Shown here: positions 43,640 through 54,324 of the stretch, piece by piece | How positions within the stretch are numbered: the first letter of the stretch is position 1 | How the letters are laid out: every line of letters starts with the position of its first letter | From: Kaiparowitsia implicata GSE-PSE-MK54-09C | Lineage (GTDB): Bacteria; Cyanobacteriota; Cyanobacteriia; Elainellales; Elainellaceae | Direction of reading: 5' to 3' | NCBI GenBank assembly: GCA_019359435.1 | Contig: JAHHHI010000077.1 | Coordinates: 1 to 64,000 of the forward strand | Length of the DNA: 64,000 nt | Program-made: the position numbers and the translations under genes | The notes under the pieces: model-generated | Database searches by the model: none | What the model saw: the letters and a program-made list of their open reading frames with translations, nothing else | Told to the model about the DNA's origin: nothing

Positions 43640-43834
43640 ATGGCTGCAAAGAAAGGCGCACGAATTATTATTACGCTGGAATGTACAGAGTGCCGCTCGA
43701 ACCCGGATAAGCGATCGCCCGGTGTTTCGCGCTACACCACCACCAAAAACCGCCGAAACACTACTGGGCGGATGGAGCTGAAAAAGTTTTGCACCCACTG
43801 CAATTCCCACACTGTTCACAAAGAAATTAAGTAG
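43640..43834 (+). CDS. rpmG: 50S ribosomal protein L33
   Basis: A 64-residue ribosomal protein. It begins [18 protein letters not shown] and keeps the zinc-ribbon-type cysteines (CTEC and CTHC near the C-terminus), [19 protein letters not shown], and the usual end. It is followed by rpsR, as in many cyanobacteria. Confidence 0.95.
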   Translation: MAAKKGARIIITLECTECRSNPDKRSPGVSRYTTTKNRRNTTGRMELKKFCTHCNSHTVHKEIK

Positions 43835-44011
43835 CGCTTAGCGATTTCTATTATCTCTGACGCTCAGTTTACACCTGTCTGCTCCTATTAATGTGCATTC
43901 ATTGCAGCATGATTATTGCGTCGCATTGGCGTCGCATACTGGTATGGCATTGGTTTAGACCTGAGTTAGCCTGCACACCCATCCATTCAATTCGAATCTT
44001 TATAGGTATCC

Positions 44012-44227
44012 ATGACTTACCATCGTCGCCGTGTTTCTCCAATCAAACCCACAGAGCCCATCGATTATAAGGATGTGGAACTGCTGCGGAAGTTTGTCAC
44101 TGAGCGGGGCAAAATCTTACCCCGTCGCATTACCGGGCTCACTGCAAAGCAGCAGCGTGACCTAACTCAGTCGATTAAGCGCGCCCGGATTTTGGCACTG
44201 CTGCCCTTTGTTAATCGCGAAGGCTAA
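44012..44227 (+). CDS. rpsR: 30S ribosomal protein S18
   Basis: A 71-residue S18, with the conserved words [40 protein letters not shown] and [11 protein letters not shown]. It binds S6 and 16S RNA in the small-subunit platform. The order rpmG-rpsR-RNase II/R is a recurrent cyanobacterial cluster. Confidence 0.96.
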   Translation: MTYHRRRVSPIKPTEPIDYKDVELLRKFVTERGKILPRRITGLTAKQQRDLTQSIKRARILALLPFVNREG

Positions 44228-44311
44228 GATTAATCAGCAGCGTGCTGTAGCGTCTGCGGCTCATTGGCTGTTAGATGGGCTGCTTCTGAACACCTCATCG
44301 TGGTTGGGCCG

Positions 44312-46330
44312 ATGGAAAAGGGAAGCCTGATTGAATTTCGGCTACAGGGCGATCGCCGCCTAGCAGTGGTTGACCGCCCTGAGGGCAAGCGCGATTGGAT
44401 AGTGCTTGACGCGGGCGGACATTCCCATAAGCTGCATCCCCGCGATGTTACCTATACGGTGGCAGCTTCAGGCTACAAACCCAGCGATATTGCCGGTTTT
44501 TTGCAGCAGGTGCAGCCCTATTTAGACCCCTCGAGCTTAGAGGTTGCCTGGGAACTGTTGTTAGAAACAGGAGACGCAACAAACCCAGCAGAAATGGCGC
44601 TGTTGTTGTTTTCGAGTCAGGATGCGCCGCTGTGCTATGCGGCCCATGTTTTGCTATCTGACGACAAGCTGTATTTTAAGCAAAAGGGCGATCGCTATGA
44701 GCCACGTCCTGCGACCCAAGTTGAAGATCTAAAACACCACGTGGCGATCGCCCAGCAGCGTCAGCACGAATGGCAACAGGTTCTAGATCGGATGCAGCAG
44801 GCGATCGCCGGAACATCCGTTGAGTGGGAACCGGGCGATCGCGGCTGGATTGAATCTCTAGAGCGGTTTGCCACCCTGGGCGAAGACGCTACCCATCGCA
44901 CCCCTGCGCTTGATGTATTGTCTGCCCTAGATCGAGCCACAACCTCAGAAGCGGCATTCAAGCTCTTGGTGGACATGCGACACTGGAGCCAGCACGAAAA
45001 CCTATCGTTGCGGCGCAGCCAGATCCCTATGCAGTTTCCCAACCGCGTTTTAGAGGTGACTCATTCCACGCTCACCAATCCCCCGCCCGACTCTAGTCCC
45101 GATCGGCGAGACCTCACTCACATCAAGGTTTACACCATCGACGACGAGAGCACGCGTGAGATTGACGACGGCCTCAGCGTAGAATTTTTGGATGCTCAAA
45201 CCCAGCGCATCTGGATTCATATTGCCGACCCTACTCGCTGGTTAACGCCCGGGGATGTGCTGGATCTAGAAGCGCGGCGACGCTGCACCACTGTTTATTT
45301 GCCGACCGGCATGGTGCCGATGTTTCCGGCTGAGCTGGCAACTGGGCCGATGAGCCTCATCCAGGGCCAAGTGTGCCATGCCTTAAGCTTTGGCGTGGTA
45401 CTGGATGCCACGGGTGTGGTTCAGGACTATGAAATTTGCCCCACCCTCATTAAGCCCACCTATCGTCTTACCTATGAGGATGTAGATGAGATTTTAGAAC
45501 TGGGAGTACAGGCAGAGCCAGAGCTGCAAGCCTTGCACCACTGGGCCACGCAGCGGTTTGCGCTGCGATTGGCTCAAGGCGCCATCAGCATTCGCCTACC
45601 CGAATCATCCATCAAAGTGCTCGGTGATGACATCGTCATTGATGTATTTGACGACTCCGCATCGCGCCAGCTTGTGGCTGAGATGATGATTTTGACCGGT
45701 GAAGTTGCTGGTCGCTATGGGCAAGCGCATCAGTTGCCCCTGCCGTTTCGTGGGCAAACGCAGCCTGAGTTGCCATCAGATGACGAGCTCAACCAGCTCC
45801 CAGCCGGCCCAGTGCGCTATGTCGCGATTCGGCGCTGCATGCCGCGCAGTGAGGTGAGTATATCTCCCTTACGCCACGCTAGCTTAGGGTTGGACACCTA
45901 TACGCAGGTTACATCACCCATTCGCCGTTATTCTGATATGCTGGCTCATTTTCAGATCAAAGCGCATTTGCGTGGAGAGGCTCTGCCGTTTAACGAAGAG
46001 CAACTTCAGCAGGTGCTGCAAGCGGTTGGCACGACGGCCTACGAAGCCACGATGGTAGAACGGCAAACCAATCGCTACTGGAGTCTAGAGTTTCTTCGCC
46101 GTCACGAAGGGCAGGTGTGGAATGCGCTCATGCTACGCTGGCTGCGTGAGCACGAAAGCTTAGGGCTCGTGCTGCTAGAAGATTTGGGGCTAGAGCTAGC
46201 AATGCGGTTTGATCGAGATATCTATCCGGGCGATCGCCTTGATGTTCGAGTCTCCTATGTTGATCCCCGTCAAGATGTCATTCATTTCCAAGAAGTGTTG
46301 AATCCCGTGCCTGAAGCAGCGCTCGGCTAA
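44312..46330 (+). CDS. RNase II/R-family exoribonuclease
   Basis: A 3'-to-5' exoribonuclease of 672 residues from ATG 44312 (MEKGSLIEFRLQ); a TTG 48 bases upstream is less likely. The N-terminus is a cold-shock-like domain, the RNB catalytic domain holds the metal-binding TIDDESTREIDDGLSVEF, and the family words TSPIRRYSDMLAHFQIKAHL are near the C-terminus. Length suits RNase II more than full-length RNase R; cyanobacteria have one enzyme of this family involved in mRNA decay. The gene is directly after rpsR. A run of long hairpins follows the stop and may act as a transcription end. Confidence 0.9.
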   Translation: MEKGSLIEFRLQGDRRLAVVDRPEGKRDWIVLDAGGHSHKLHPRDVTYTVAASGYKPSDIAGFLQQVQPYLDPSSLEVAWELLLETGDATNPAEMALLLFSSQDAPLCYAAHVLLSDDKLYFKQKGDRYEPRPATQVEDLKHHVAIAQQRQHEWQQVLDRMQQAIAGTSVEWEPGDRGWIESLERFATLGEDATHRTPALDVLSALDRATTSEAAFKLLVDMRHWSQHENLSLRRSQIPMQFPNRVLEVTHSTLTNPPPDSSPDRRDLTHIKVYTIDDESTREIDDGLSVEFLDAQTQRIWIHIADPTRWLTPGDVLDLEARRRCTTVYLPTGMVPMFPAELATGPMSLIQGQVCHALSFGVVLDATGVVQDYEICPTLIKPTYRLTYEDVDEILELGVQAEPELQALHHWATQRFALRLAQGAISIRLPESSIKVLGDDIVIDVFDDSASRQLVAEMMILTGEVAGRYGQAHQLPLPFRGQTQPELPSDDELNQLPAGPVRYVAIRRCMPRSEVSISPLRHASLGLDTYTQVTSPIRRYSDMLAHFQIKAHLRGEALPFNEEQLQQVLQAVGTTAYEATMVERQTNRYWSLEFLRRHEGQVWNALMLRWLREHESLGLVLLEDLGLELAMRFDRDIYPGDRLDVRVSYVDPRQDVIHFQEVLNPVPEAALG

Positions 46331-46505
46331 CCCTACGCAATCGCTATTACAGATAAATGTAGGCCCTGCACGACATGCTAAACTCTAACTTCATAACATT
46401 TCGGCTACATCCTGCTGGCTGAGCGAAGTCGAAGCCAGCTTCCCCTTAAGTAGCATCGAGTGGGATATCTATAGCGCTCTCATAAAGAATTGGTGAATCG
46501 ATATC

Positions 46506-46540
46506 AACCTGTTCTGCCCGAGACGCGGGCAGAACAGGTT
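46506..46540. terminator. Long hairpin H1 after the RNase gene
   Basis: AACCTGTTCTGCCCG at 46506-46520 pairs perfectly with 46526-46540 over 15 bases around a 5-base loop. No T tract follows. It is the first of three hairpins in 165 bases. Confidence 0.5.
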
Positions 46541-46541
46541 C

Positions 46542-46580
46542 GCTGTGTTTCAACTCCACGGCAAGGGGCTGAAACACAGC
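46542..46580. repeat. Hairpin H2
   Basis: GCTGTGTTTCA (46542-46552) pairs with TGAAACACAGC (46570-46580), 11 perfect pairs around a 17-base loop. It follows H1 by one base. Confidence 0.5.
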
Positions 46581-46617
46581 TGTCAAACTGACGTTCTAGG
46601 AGCCTGTAAGCGCGCTA

Positions 46618-46670
46618 GGGATAAAACAGGGGAGTGGAGCATGCTGCGCTCCACTCCCCTGTTTTGTCCC
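46618..46670. terminator. Long hairpin H3, about 23 pairs
   Basis: GGGATAAAACAGGGGAGTGG begins at 46618 and is complementary, with one G-T pair, to 46648-46670 around a 7-base loop. On the minus strand it lies 39 bases past the stop of the TPR gene and on the plus strand well past the RNase gene, so it could end both transcripts; the T content at its ends is modest. Confidence 0.5.
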
Positions 46671-46708
46671 TACAACATGCACAGCGATCGCTCTCTCGCC
46701 CTAATGGA

Positions 46709-47398
46709 CTACGGCCACTGGGGTGAGCCGCTGGCTTGCTGCTCAAGATATCCAGCCTGTTCTCGTAAATCGCGAGCCATGTCAGGCTCACCTTGTTGCT
46801 CATAGAGCTGTGCTGCATGCAAGTAATGATGAATTACGGCAGCCGCATCCTCTGGCTTGAGTCGAGTTGCCTCGGCATAGACTGCTTCGGCTAGCTCAAC
46901 GTGAGCTCTAGGCTCGGTAGAATCCATCGCAATAGCACGCTCAAAGGCAGTGATAGCCTCAGCAAAATTACCCTGGCGAGCCAACGATCGCCCTTGGCTC
47001 AACGCCACCACATAGGGCGTGGCAGCCTCCACTCGGACTGTATAGTCGCCGCCATTCCCGTAGAGCGATCGCGCCACGACCTCATAGCTGCCGGTTGTCG
47101 GCAGCACCAATACCAGCGGAGACTCGGGACTCCAATACTCGTCAGACAGCCCAATTTCGTTACCTGCAGCATCAAAGACCTGCATCGATCCTTGAAACTG
47201 CTGGCTTTCAAGCGTGATGCTAACGGCCTGATCCGCCATGCCGTTAAACAGATGTTCTTGCTCAGGCGCTTGCAGCATTCCATTGCGCTGTAAAATCACC
47301 CCTGGTGCAGACTGTGACACACTTGGCGTAGCACTCCCTAGGGCGATCGCCACCATTCCCACACTCACGACCATCCACTGAGTCATTCGGCTATTCAT
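46709..47398 (-). CDS. Exported PPC-like/TPR protein
   Basis: A 229-residue protein. A signal peptide is visible (VSVGMVAIALGSATPSVSQS). Residues ~30-125 resemble a pre-peptidase C-terminal-like beta domain (LQAPEQEHLFNGMADQAVSI, LPTTGSYEVVARSLYGNGGDY). From ~135 the protein has TPR-type helices (NFAEAITAFERAIAMDSTEP, AAQLYEQQGEPDMARDLREQ). Combining a surface-binding beta domain with TPRs suggests a periplasmic or outer-face scaffold. It is convergent with the RNase gene, with the hairpins at 46506-46670 between them. Confidence 0.7.
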   Translation of the reverse strand: MNSRMTQWMVVSVGMVAIALGSATPSVSQSAPGVILQRNGMLQAPEQEHLFNGMADQAVSITLESQQFQGSMQVFDAAGNEIGLSDEYWSPESPLVLVLPTTGSYEVVARSLYGNGGDYTVRVEAATPYVVALSQGRSLARQGNFAEAITAFERAIAMDSTEPRAHVELAEAVYAEATRLKPEDAAAVIHHYLHAAQLYEQQGEPDMARDLREQAGYLEQQASGSPQWP

Positions 47399-47536
47399 AC
47401 ATGTGTTCCTTCCATAGCAACCGTTAAAGCGTTTAAAACCAACAAATAGAGGCGATCCCCAGCAATATAGGACAAACTCGCAGCGCCAGACACTCCATTA
47501 TTCCCAGCAAAGGTAATCCCTCTGCAGAGATCCCTA

Positions 47537-47650
47537 ATATCAATTCTCTAAATCAAAACGACGAATTATTTGAGGAGGGGGGTGGGGAACGCAGTTCCCC
47601 AGAAGGGGGCGAGGCCCCCCATTTGTAGCCCAAATTTTTGGAATTGATAT
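47537..47650. repeat. Small MITE-like element with ATATCAATTC ends
   Basis: ATATCAATTC at 47537-47546 and GAATTGATAT at 47641-47650 are perfect inverted repeats bounding 114 bases. Inside are two GC-rich palindromes: GGGGAAC-GCA-GTTCCCC (47584-47600) and GGGGGC-GAG-GCCCCC (47605-47619). No coding capacity. It sits in the gap between the TPR and lipoprotein genes. Confidence 0.6.
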
Positions 47651-47871
47651 AAGTCATGGGTAGATCACTAACATTCGAGAGTCACCCATCAACAACTAGA
47701 TCGCTAAAACGAAATCGAATAGTTCAGCGCGCTTTGATATGTTACACCTCCTAAACCATCCGAAGGATTCAAGACCGTCCAGAATTTGAGGTAGATCCAG
47801 AGCCCTGTTGCTGTTCTCTGACGTTCACTCAACGGTTATGTATAAATTCAAAACACCCTGAGCCTTAACAG

Positions 47872-48444
47872 CTAGCAACCTGCATCACCCACAACCGCCA
47901 CTTCAACCGCTGCATCGCCCCGTTCAACTTGCACAGTACCGCTGTCAATAGCAACGGATTCTATTTCTCCAGGCTCTCCCAGTTCTACATCAACATCAAC
48001 CGTGATTCCGCCATCCTGACTCACGAATGTTTGAGACTCGGCTTGCCCATAGAACTCTTCACCACCCATCTCAGTCCGATTAAACCGGGTCACATCTCCA
48101 TCAATCCGCATAAGCATGGTGTCATCGTCCAACCCATTGATTAGCAAAAACTCTCTCTCTGCGGCTGATTTTGCGTTTTCTTCAACAGTCCACAGGGTCA
48201 TACCGCAGCCGAGCGCGTTCAATTCCGCAAACTCATCAAATTGAAAGGTGCCTAGTTCAATAGAGTTACCCTGAGCAGCAGTCCCTACGGCTCCCGGTGC
48301 GGGTGCGTCTGGGGTAGGGGCTGTCGCGTCCAGGGAAGGAGACGCCGCAGGAGTTGTCCCGACCTCTGGCTGTGATGGGCCATCACAGGCTGCTAGGGCA
48401 CCTGCCATCGCCAGCATCACCAACAACTGTGTTAATCGTTTCAT
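47872..48444 (-). CDS. Hypothetical lipoprotein
   Basis: From the preferred ATG 48444 (MKRLTQLLVMLAMAGALAACDG) it has 190 residues with a clear lipobox (ALAAC), so it should be anchored to a membrane. A Pro/Ala/Thr-rich linker (~20-65) precedes a C-terminal domain that I cannot assign (FQFDEFAELNALGCGMTLW, FLLINGLDDDTMLMRIDGD, GGITVDVDVELGEPGE). It has two to three cysteines that may pair. It lies alone downstream of a MITE; psaAB is upstream on the same strand but separated by a strong terminator. Confidence 0.65.
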   Translation of the reverse strand: MKRLTQLLVMLAMAGALAACDGPSQPEVGTTPAASPSLDATAPTPDAPAPGAVGTAAQGNSIELGTFQFDEFAELNALGCGMTLWTVEENAKSAAEREFLLINGLDDDTMLMRIDGDVTRFNRTEMGGEEFYGQAESQTFVSQDGGITVDVDVELGEPGEIESVAIDSGTVQVERGDAAVEVAVVGDAGC

Positions 48445-48748
48445 CCCAAGTCTTTCTCCCACATTAATTTAGGACTGGCGCGGTTTCAGGATATCGCAGC
48501 TCTGCTGGAAACCCTGTCACCCTCAGTTCCTCTGTTCTTTTAGTGTAGGAGCGGATAGATCAAAGAATGGCAACAGTTACAACTTTTGTAACTCCACCTG
48601 AACATTGCAGCAATTGACCTGAGAACGACTGAAGCGTTGTGCCCAACGCGCGCTACACCCAACAGAAGTCTTGAACTTTTGATTGTTTGAGTTGTCCTGG
48701 GGAATTCAAAGCTAGGGCAGGGAGCTAAGCGGAGTCTCCCCAATCGCA

Positions 48749-48786
48749 GCAAAAAGGCCTCCACCCGCAGGCAGAGGCCTTTTTGC
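48749..48786 (-). terminator. Strong terminator of psaAB
   Basis: GCAAAAAGGCCTC and GAGGCCTTTTTGC (48749-48761, 48774-48786) form a perfect 13-pair stem with a 12-base loop. On the minus strand the descending arm ends in TTTTTGC, a classic intrinsic terminator 29 bases past the psaB stop. Confidence 0.85.
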
Positions 48787-48814
48787 TTAAGCGCACAGAT
48801 TAACTACGGAGGCG

Positions 48815-51043
48815 TCAGCCAAAGCGGCTAGACGTAGACGCAATTAAGAATGCAGCGTAGGTAAGGATATAGCCCACCGTGAAGTGTGCCAACCCGACCA
48901 AGCGACCTTGAACAATGGACATTGCCACAGGCTTATCTTTCCAGCGAACCAGGTTCGCTAGCGGAGTCCGCTCATGGGCCCACACCAAGGTTTCGATCAG
49001 CTCTTGCCAATAACCACGCCAGCTAATCAAGAACATGAAGCCCGTAGCCCAGACCAGGTGCCCAAAGAGGAACATCCAGGCCCATACTGACAGATTGTTC
49101 ATGCCAAAGGGGTTGTACCCGTTGATTAACTGAGCTGAGTTTAGCCACAGATAGTCTCGCAGCCAGCCCATGATTGTGACTGAGCTTTCGTTAAACTGAG
49201 CAACGTTGCCGCTCCACACGCCCAGATGCTTCCAGTGCCAGTAGAAGGTAACCCAACCAATGGTGTTGAGCATCCAGAACATAGCCAGATAGAACGAGTC
49301 CCAAGCAGAGATGTCGCAAGTACCGCCACGACCAGGGCCATCACAAGGAAAGGCATAGCCGAAGTCTTTCTTGTCGGGCATCAGCTTAGAGCCACGAGCA
49401 TCCAGCGCACCCTTGACCAAGATCAGGGTGGTGGTGTGCAGACCCAGGGCGATCGCATGGTGAACCAAGAAATCGCCAGGGCCAATGGTCAAGAACAGCG
49501 AGTTACCGCCGCTGTTAATCGCATCCAACCAGCCTGGCAGCCACACGTTTCCGTGGTTGGGCCAAGCCGTTGCCGCAATACTGTCAGGGTTTGACAGCAG
49601 CGTATCAAAGCCATACAACGCCTTACCTGAGGCAGCTTGAACAAACTGAGCAAACACTGGCTCAATCAGAATCTGCTTTTCAGGGGTTGCAAAGGCCTGC
49701 ATAACGTCGTTATGAACGTATAGACCCAAGGTGTGGAAACCCAAGAACAGCGATACCCAGCTCAAGTGAGAGATGATCGCTTCTTTATGGTTTAGCACCC
49801 GATCCAGCACGTTGCCCTTATTCTGCACGGGGTCATAATCCCGAACCAAGAAGATGGCACCGTGAGCAAACGCCCCCACCATGATGAATCCAGCAATATA
49901 CTGGTGGTGGGTATAAAGCGCTGCTGTTGTCGTGTGATCCTGCGCGATGAACGCGTAGGGAGGCAGCGCATACATGTGCTGCGCCACTAACGATGTGATC
50001 ACACCCAGAGCGGCTAGAGCAAACGCCAACTGGAAGTGCAACGAGTTGTTCATCGTTTCATACAAGCCTTGGTGAGGCAAGTTGAACTGACCTTCACTCT
50101 TTGCACTGAGTAAACCCTTCTTCGAGTCGAGCATTTCCTTAATGGTGTGCCCGATGCCAAAGTTGGTGCGATACATATGCCCTGCGACGATGAACAGAAC
50201 GGCGATCGCCAAATGGTGGTGCGCCATATCTGTCAGCCACAGTGACTCAGTCTGTGGATGAAAGCCACCCAAGAACGTGAGGATTGCAGACCCAGACCCT
50301 GTGGCCGTGCCGAACAAATGACCCGGCGTATCAGGACTTTGGGCATACACGCCCCAGTTCCCCGTAAAGAAGGGCAGCAAACCATCGGGGTGCGGCTTCA
50401 TCGACAGGAAGTTGTCCCAACCCACATGAACACCCCGAGATTCGGGAATGGCAACGTGAACTAGGTGACCGGTCCAAGCCAGTGAACTGACACCAAACAA
50501 ACCAGCCAGGTGGTGGTTGAGGCGTGATTCAGCATTCTTAAACCAGGACAGAGAAGGGCTGAACTTAGGCTGCAGGTGCAGCCAACCTGCAAACAGCATG
50601 ACTGCTGCCAGAATCAGCAAAAACACTGATCCTTGATACAGGTCTCCATTGGTGCGCATGCCGATGGTGTACCACCAGTGATACACACCTGAATACGCGA
50701 TGTTAACCGGGTTAGACGCTCCAGCCTGCGTAAACGCATCCACAGCGGCCTTACCGAAATGGGGATCCCAAATTGCGTGGGCAATGGGACGGACTTTGAG
50801 TGGATCTTGAATCCACTGCTCGAAATTACCTTGCCAGGCGACATGGAACAGGTTGCCAGAAGTCCACAAAAAGATGATCGCCAGATGACCGAAGTGAGAA
50901 GCGAATATCTTCTGATATAGCTTCTCCTCCGTCATGCCATCGTGGCTTTCAAAGTCGTGGGCCGTGGCAATCCCGTACCAGATCCGTCTTGTGGTTGGAT
51001 CTTGTGCCAAGTCCTGGCTAAATTTTGGAAACTTAGTTGCCAT
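48815..51043 (-). CDS. psaB: Photosystem I P700 apoprotein A2
   Basis: A 742-residue reaction-centre subunit with eleven transmembrane helices that carries half of P700 and its antenna chlorophylls. [20 protein letters not shown] begins the protein. The F-X iron-sulfur cysteines are in [19 protein letters not shown]. The C-terminal helix region keeps [27 protein letters not shown] ribosome-binding site precedes the ATG. It lies 23 bases after psaA on the same strand, as in nearly all cyanobacteria, and a strong terminator follows. Nothing about the sequence looks truncated or unusual. Confidence 0.98.
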   Translation of the reverse strand: MATKFPKFSQDLAQDPTTRRIWYGIATAHDFESHDGMTEEKLYQKIFASHFGHLAIIFLWTSGNLFHVAWQGNFEQWIQDPLKVRPIAHAIWDPHFGKAAVDAFTQAGASNPVNIAYSGVYHWWYTIGMRTNGDLYQGSVFLLILAAVMLFAGWLHLQPKFSPSLSWFKNAESRLNHHLAGLFGVSSLAWTGHLVHVAIPESRGVHVGWDNFLSMKPHPDGLLPFFTGNWGVYAQSPDTPGHLFGTATGSGSAILTFLGGFHPQTESLWLTDMAHHHLAIAVLFIVAGHMYRTNFGIGHTIKEMLDSKKGLLSAKSEGQFNLPHQGLYETMNNSLHFQLAFALAALGVITSLVAQHMYALPPYAFIAQDHTTTAALYTHHQYIAGFIMVGAFAHGAIFLVRDYDPVQNKGNVLDRVLNHKEAIISHLSWVSLFLGFHTLGLYVHNDVMQAFATPEKQILIEPVFAQFVQAASGKALYGFDTLLSNPDSIAATAWPNHGNVWLPGWLDAINSGGNSLFLTIGPGDFLVHHAIALGLHTTTLILVKGALDARGSKLMPDKKDFGYAFPCDGPGRGGTCDISAWDSFYLAMFWMLNTIGWVTFYWHWKHLGVWSGNVAQFNESSVTIMGWLRDYLWLNSAQLINGYNPFGMNNLSVWAWMFLFGHLVWATGFMFLISWRGYWQELIETLVWAHERTPLANLVRWKDKPVAMSIVQGRLVGLAHFTVGYILTYAAFLIASTSSRFG

Positions 51044-51066
51044 GACTTAACGAATTCTCCTCGTGC

Positions 51067-53322
51067 TCATCCTACAGAAATGATTCGAGCCAGGAAGAAC
51101 GCCCACGTAGTGGCGATGCCTCCCAGGAGGTAGTGAGCCACCCCAACGGCCCGACCCTGAGTGATGCTCAGAGCGCGAGGCTGAATGGCCGGGGCAACCT
51201 TCAACTTGCTGTGAGCCCAAACGATGGACTCGATAAGCTCTTGCCAGTAGCCGCGGCCGCTGAACAAAAACATCAAGCTGAAGGCCCAGATAAAGTGTGC
51301 ACCTAGGAACAGCAACCCATACGCAGACAGCGCAGACCCGTAGGAGCCAATGACCTGTGTGGCTTGTGCCCACAAAAAGTCACGGAGCCAACCATTGATC
51401 GTAATTGCGCTTTGAGCAAAGTTGCCGTTGGTAATGTGCGACACGGTACCATCGGGCGCTACCGTTCCCCAGACGTCTGACTGCATCTTCCAACTGAAGT
51501 GGAAAATCACAATCGAGATGGAGTTGTACATCCAGAACAGTCCAAGGAAGACATGATCCCAACCAGAAACCTGGCAGGTACCACCCCGACCGGGGCCGTC
51601 ACAAGGGAAGCGGAAACCTAGATTCGCCTTGTCGGGAATCAGGCGAGAGCTGCGGGCAAACAGAACACCCTTCAGCAAAATCAACACCGTCACGTGGATG
51701 GTGAAGGCGTGAATGTGGTGCACCATGAAGTCTGCCGTGCCTAGGGCGATCGGCATCATGGCGACCTTGCCACCCACTGCTGCAACTCCACCGCCAAAGG
51801 CGTAGCTAACCGGAGCTAGCGCATTGGGAGCAGTGCCCCCAGGAGCCAACGTGTGGATGTTCTGAATCCACTGAGCGAACACTGGCTGAAGTTGAATCGC
51901 TGTATCCGAGAACATGTCTTGGGGGCGACCCAACGCACGCATTGTGTCGTTGTGAATGTATAGCCCAAAGCTATGGAAGCCTAGGAAGATACAGACCCAG
52001 TTGAGATGAGAAATGATGGCGTCGCGATGCCGAAGCACCCGATCCAACAGGTTATTAACGTTTTTGGCGGGGTCGTAGTCGCGCACCATAAAGATGGCGC
52101 CATGAGCCCCCGCACCCACAATTAAAAAGCCTCCAATCCACATGTGGTGGGTAAATAGAGACAGTTGCGTGGGGTAATCCGTCGCCAGGTACGGATAAGG
52201 TGGCATGGCATACATGTGCTGCGCCACGATGATCGTGAGCGAGCCCAGCATCGCTAGGTTAATGGCTAACTGTGCATGCCAAGAGGTAGTCAGAATCTCG
52301 TAAAGCCCGGTGTGGCCTTCTCCAGTGAAGGGGCCTTTGTGGGCTTCGAGGATTTCTTTCATGCTGTGACCAATGCCCCAGTTCGTGCGGTACATGTGGC
52401 CCGCAATAATGAACAGAACGGCGATCGCCAAGTGGTGATGCGCTGTATCTGTTAGCCACAAGCCACCCGTGACCGGGTTCAACCCACCCTTAAAGGTTAG
52501 GAAGTCAGCGTATTCACCCCAGTTCAGCGTGAAGAAGGGCGCTAACCCTTTAGAGAAACTAGGATAAATATCTGCCATCAGGCTGGAGTTCAGAATGAAC
52601 TCGTGCGGCAGGGGAATATCCTTTGGTGCTACGCCAGCATCCAAAAGAGTATTAATGGGTAGCGAGACATGAATTTGGTGCCCGGCCCAGCCCAATGAAC
52701 CCAAGCCCAGTAATCCGGCCAAGTGGTGGTTCATCATGGATTCCACATTCTGGAACCACTCTAACTTGGGAGCAGCCTTGTGATAGTGGAACCACCCGGC
52801 GAACAGCATCAAACCGGCCATGACTAGACCGCCGATCGCTGTTACGTAGAGCTGATAGCTATTTGTGAAACCGGACGCACGCCAGAGTTGGAACAAGCCA
52901 GAGGTGATTTGAATTCCCTGGAAGCCCCCACCGACATCTGCATTCAAAATCTCTTGACCAACAATCGGCCAAACCACCTGTGCACTGGGCTTGATACCCG
53001 TGGGGTTGGTTAGCCAAGCTTCGTAGTTTGAAAATTTAGCGCCATGAAAGTACATCCCGCTCAGCCAAATAAAGATCACCGCGAGGTGACCAAAGTGAGC
53101 GCTGAAGATCTTGCGGGAGATGTCTTCTAAGTCGCTGGTGTGACTATCGAAATCGTGAGCGTCTGCATGAAGGTTCCAAATCCAAGTGGTGGTTTTTGGA
53201 CCTTTAGCCAAAGTGCGATCAAAATGACCTGGCTTTGCCCACAACTCGAAAGAGGTGGGAACCGGATCGCGATCAACCGCTATCTTTGCCTTTGCTTCTC
53301 GCTCCCGTGGGGAAGTTGTCAT
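51067..53322 (-). CDS. psaA: Photosystem I P700 apoprotein A1
   Basis: A 751-residue reaction-centre subunit, partner of PsaB. The opening [20 protein letters not shown], the helix words [20 protein letters not shown] and [19 protein letters not shown], and the F-X cluster segment [19 protein letters not shown] are conserved. With PsaB it binds P700, A0, A1 phylloquinones and the F-X cluster. GGAGAG precedes the ATG. The upstream region is long (about 1 kb to the next gene), as is usual for light-regulated psaA, but I cannot assign its promoters with confidence. Confidence 0.98.
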   Translation of the reverse strand: MTTSPREREAKAKIAVDRDPVPTSFELWAKPGHFDRTLAKGPKTTTWIWNLHADAHDFDSHTSDLEDISRKIFSAHFGHLAVIFIWLSGMYFHGAKFSNYEAWLTNPTGIKPSAQVVWPIVGQEILNADVGGGFQGIQITSGLFQLWRASGFTNSYQLYVTAIGGLVMAGLMLFAGWFHYHKAAPKLEWFQNVESMMNHHLAGLLGLGSLGWAGHQIHVSLPINTLLDAGVAPKDIPLPHEFILNSSLMADIYPSFSKGLAPFFTLNWGEYADFLTFKGGLNPVTGGLWLTDTAHHHLAIAVLFIIAGHMYRTNWGIGHSMKEILEAHKGPFTGEGHTGLYEILTTSWHAQLAINLAMLGSLTIIVAQHMYAMPPYPYLATDYPTQLSLFTHHMWIGGFLIVGAGAHGAIFMVRDYDPAKNVNNLLDRVLRHRDAIISHLNWVCIFLGFHSFGLYIHNDTMRALGRPQDMFSDTAIQLQPVFAQWIQNIHTLAPGGTAPNALAPVSYAFGGGVAAVGGKVAMMPIALGTADFMVHHIHAFTIHVTVLILLKGVLFARSSRLIPDKANLGFRFPCDGPGRGGTCQVSGWDHVFLGLFWMYNSISIVIFHFSWKMQSDVWGTVAPDGTVSHITNGNFAQSAITINGWLRDFLWAQATQVIGSYGSALSAYGLLFLGAHFIWAFSLMFLFSGRGYWQELIESIVWAHSKLKVAPAIQPRALSITQGRAVGVAHYLLGGIATTWAFFLARIISVG

Positions 53323-54189
53323 TAGAGACTCTCCTCTCTCTAGACAAGGAACGATGGAGACCCAATGTCCAGGTATCGCGAGACCTGCTACGGCCTCGGT
53401 TCATCTCGCTGGCGGCCTGCAAATGATCACAGAGTGACCAGGCTCTATAACTGCCGGGGAGCGTCGCAGAACCGCACAGGCAAGGGCCGAACGAGGTCTG
53501 CGCTGAATGAGATGAGAGGGATGCGATCGCCCTATGACGTCTGGGCAAGTGGTCGAGATGCTCAACATGAGAGGCTCGATCAATTACCAACAACCGCCAG
53601 AGTGACAATGCAGCCTAAACCTGGGTTGGGCTCCCTGAAATTATAAAGCGGTGTTCTGCCCAACTTTAACGAGGATTAACAATAATTCAAACTCGGCAAA
53701 CCGATAGCTAGTCACCCTTTTGACTTATGCAGTCAACTATGCAAAGGGCCTCACGGGCTAAAAGTTTACACATCGACACAAGTCAATCCAAGCAATAGGA
53801 AATCTATTTTATGTTCTGGGCTAACGCTGACCTCAGCATTGGGCGATCGCCCAATCAACCTACCCGCAAGGCATAGCCAGATCGAGATGGCTCTGACCTG
53901 CAATAGCTTGCCTAAACGAAATAATAATGACGCAGTTGCCCAATCGCTAAATCCTACTCAACATGAAACGAATTATTAAAAAGATCTTAATCATTTGGAT
54001 TTTATGCAAGCTGCCTAATACGTTTAATCTCGGCTTACATCAATGGTTGAAATTAAATTTGATCATGAATTTACGCAGATTTATTTCTCTTAAACCTGAG
54101 CAACTGCGTTCGAATGCACCATGCGGTTGGTATAGTTCCGATGGAGTGCGAGGAGAGCAAGGGCGATCGCCCACCTGCATTCATCTCTT
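53323..54189. other. Upstream region of psaA, about 870 bases
   Basis: This gap separates psaA (minus) from the lipoprotein gene (plus). It is AT-rich at 53640-54090. Frames at 53273-53646 and 53963-54202 have no supporting features. Light-responsive promoters of psaA are expected here, but no motif is certain. Confidence 0.5.
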
Positions 54190-54277
54190 GCTCCGGGTAT
54201 GACCGCCGCTAGGGCGAACCTCGAGATCAAGTGTGAAAGCCATGGGGCAACCCCATCCCGGCGACCGGCAACGGAGC
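54190..54277 (+). ncRNA. Structured 5' leader; candidate c-di-AMP (ydaO/yuaA-type) riboswitch
   Basis: Nested pairings are clear: GCTCCG (54190-54195) with CGGAGC (54272-54277), CGCCG (54204-54208) with CGGCG (54259-54263), and a hairpin ATGGGG-CAA-CCCCAT (54242-54256). Between them lie AGGGCGAACC and GTGTGAAAGCC, and near the 3' end ACGGAGCTAC. The order recalls the ydaO/yuaA c-di-AMP riboswitch (GGGGAACC, GGGTGAAT, CAGCTAACC). The match is from memory and imperfect. It ends about 47 bases before the lipoprotein start. Confidence 0.35.
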
Positions 54278-54324
54278 TACATAGGGGGACTATATATAGA
54301 GATCGGTTAGAGGAGTAAGAACGC

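Noticed and set aside
53273-53646. Several overlapping small frames upstream of psaA
   Set aside because: They lie in all frames over the expected 5' leader and promoter of psaA; none has a domain or ribosome-binding site.
53963-54202. 79-codon frame before the lipoprotein gene
   Set aside because: Hydrophobic Lys/Ile/Leu-rich start could suggest a membrane peptide, but it runs into the structured leader and ends in HIP1-derived residues.
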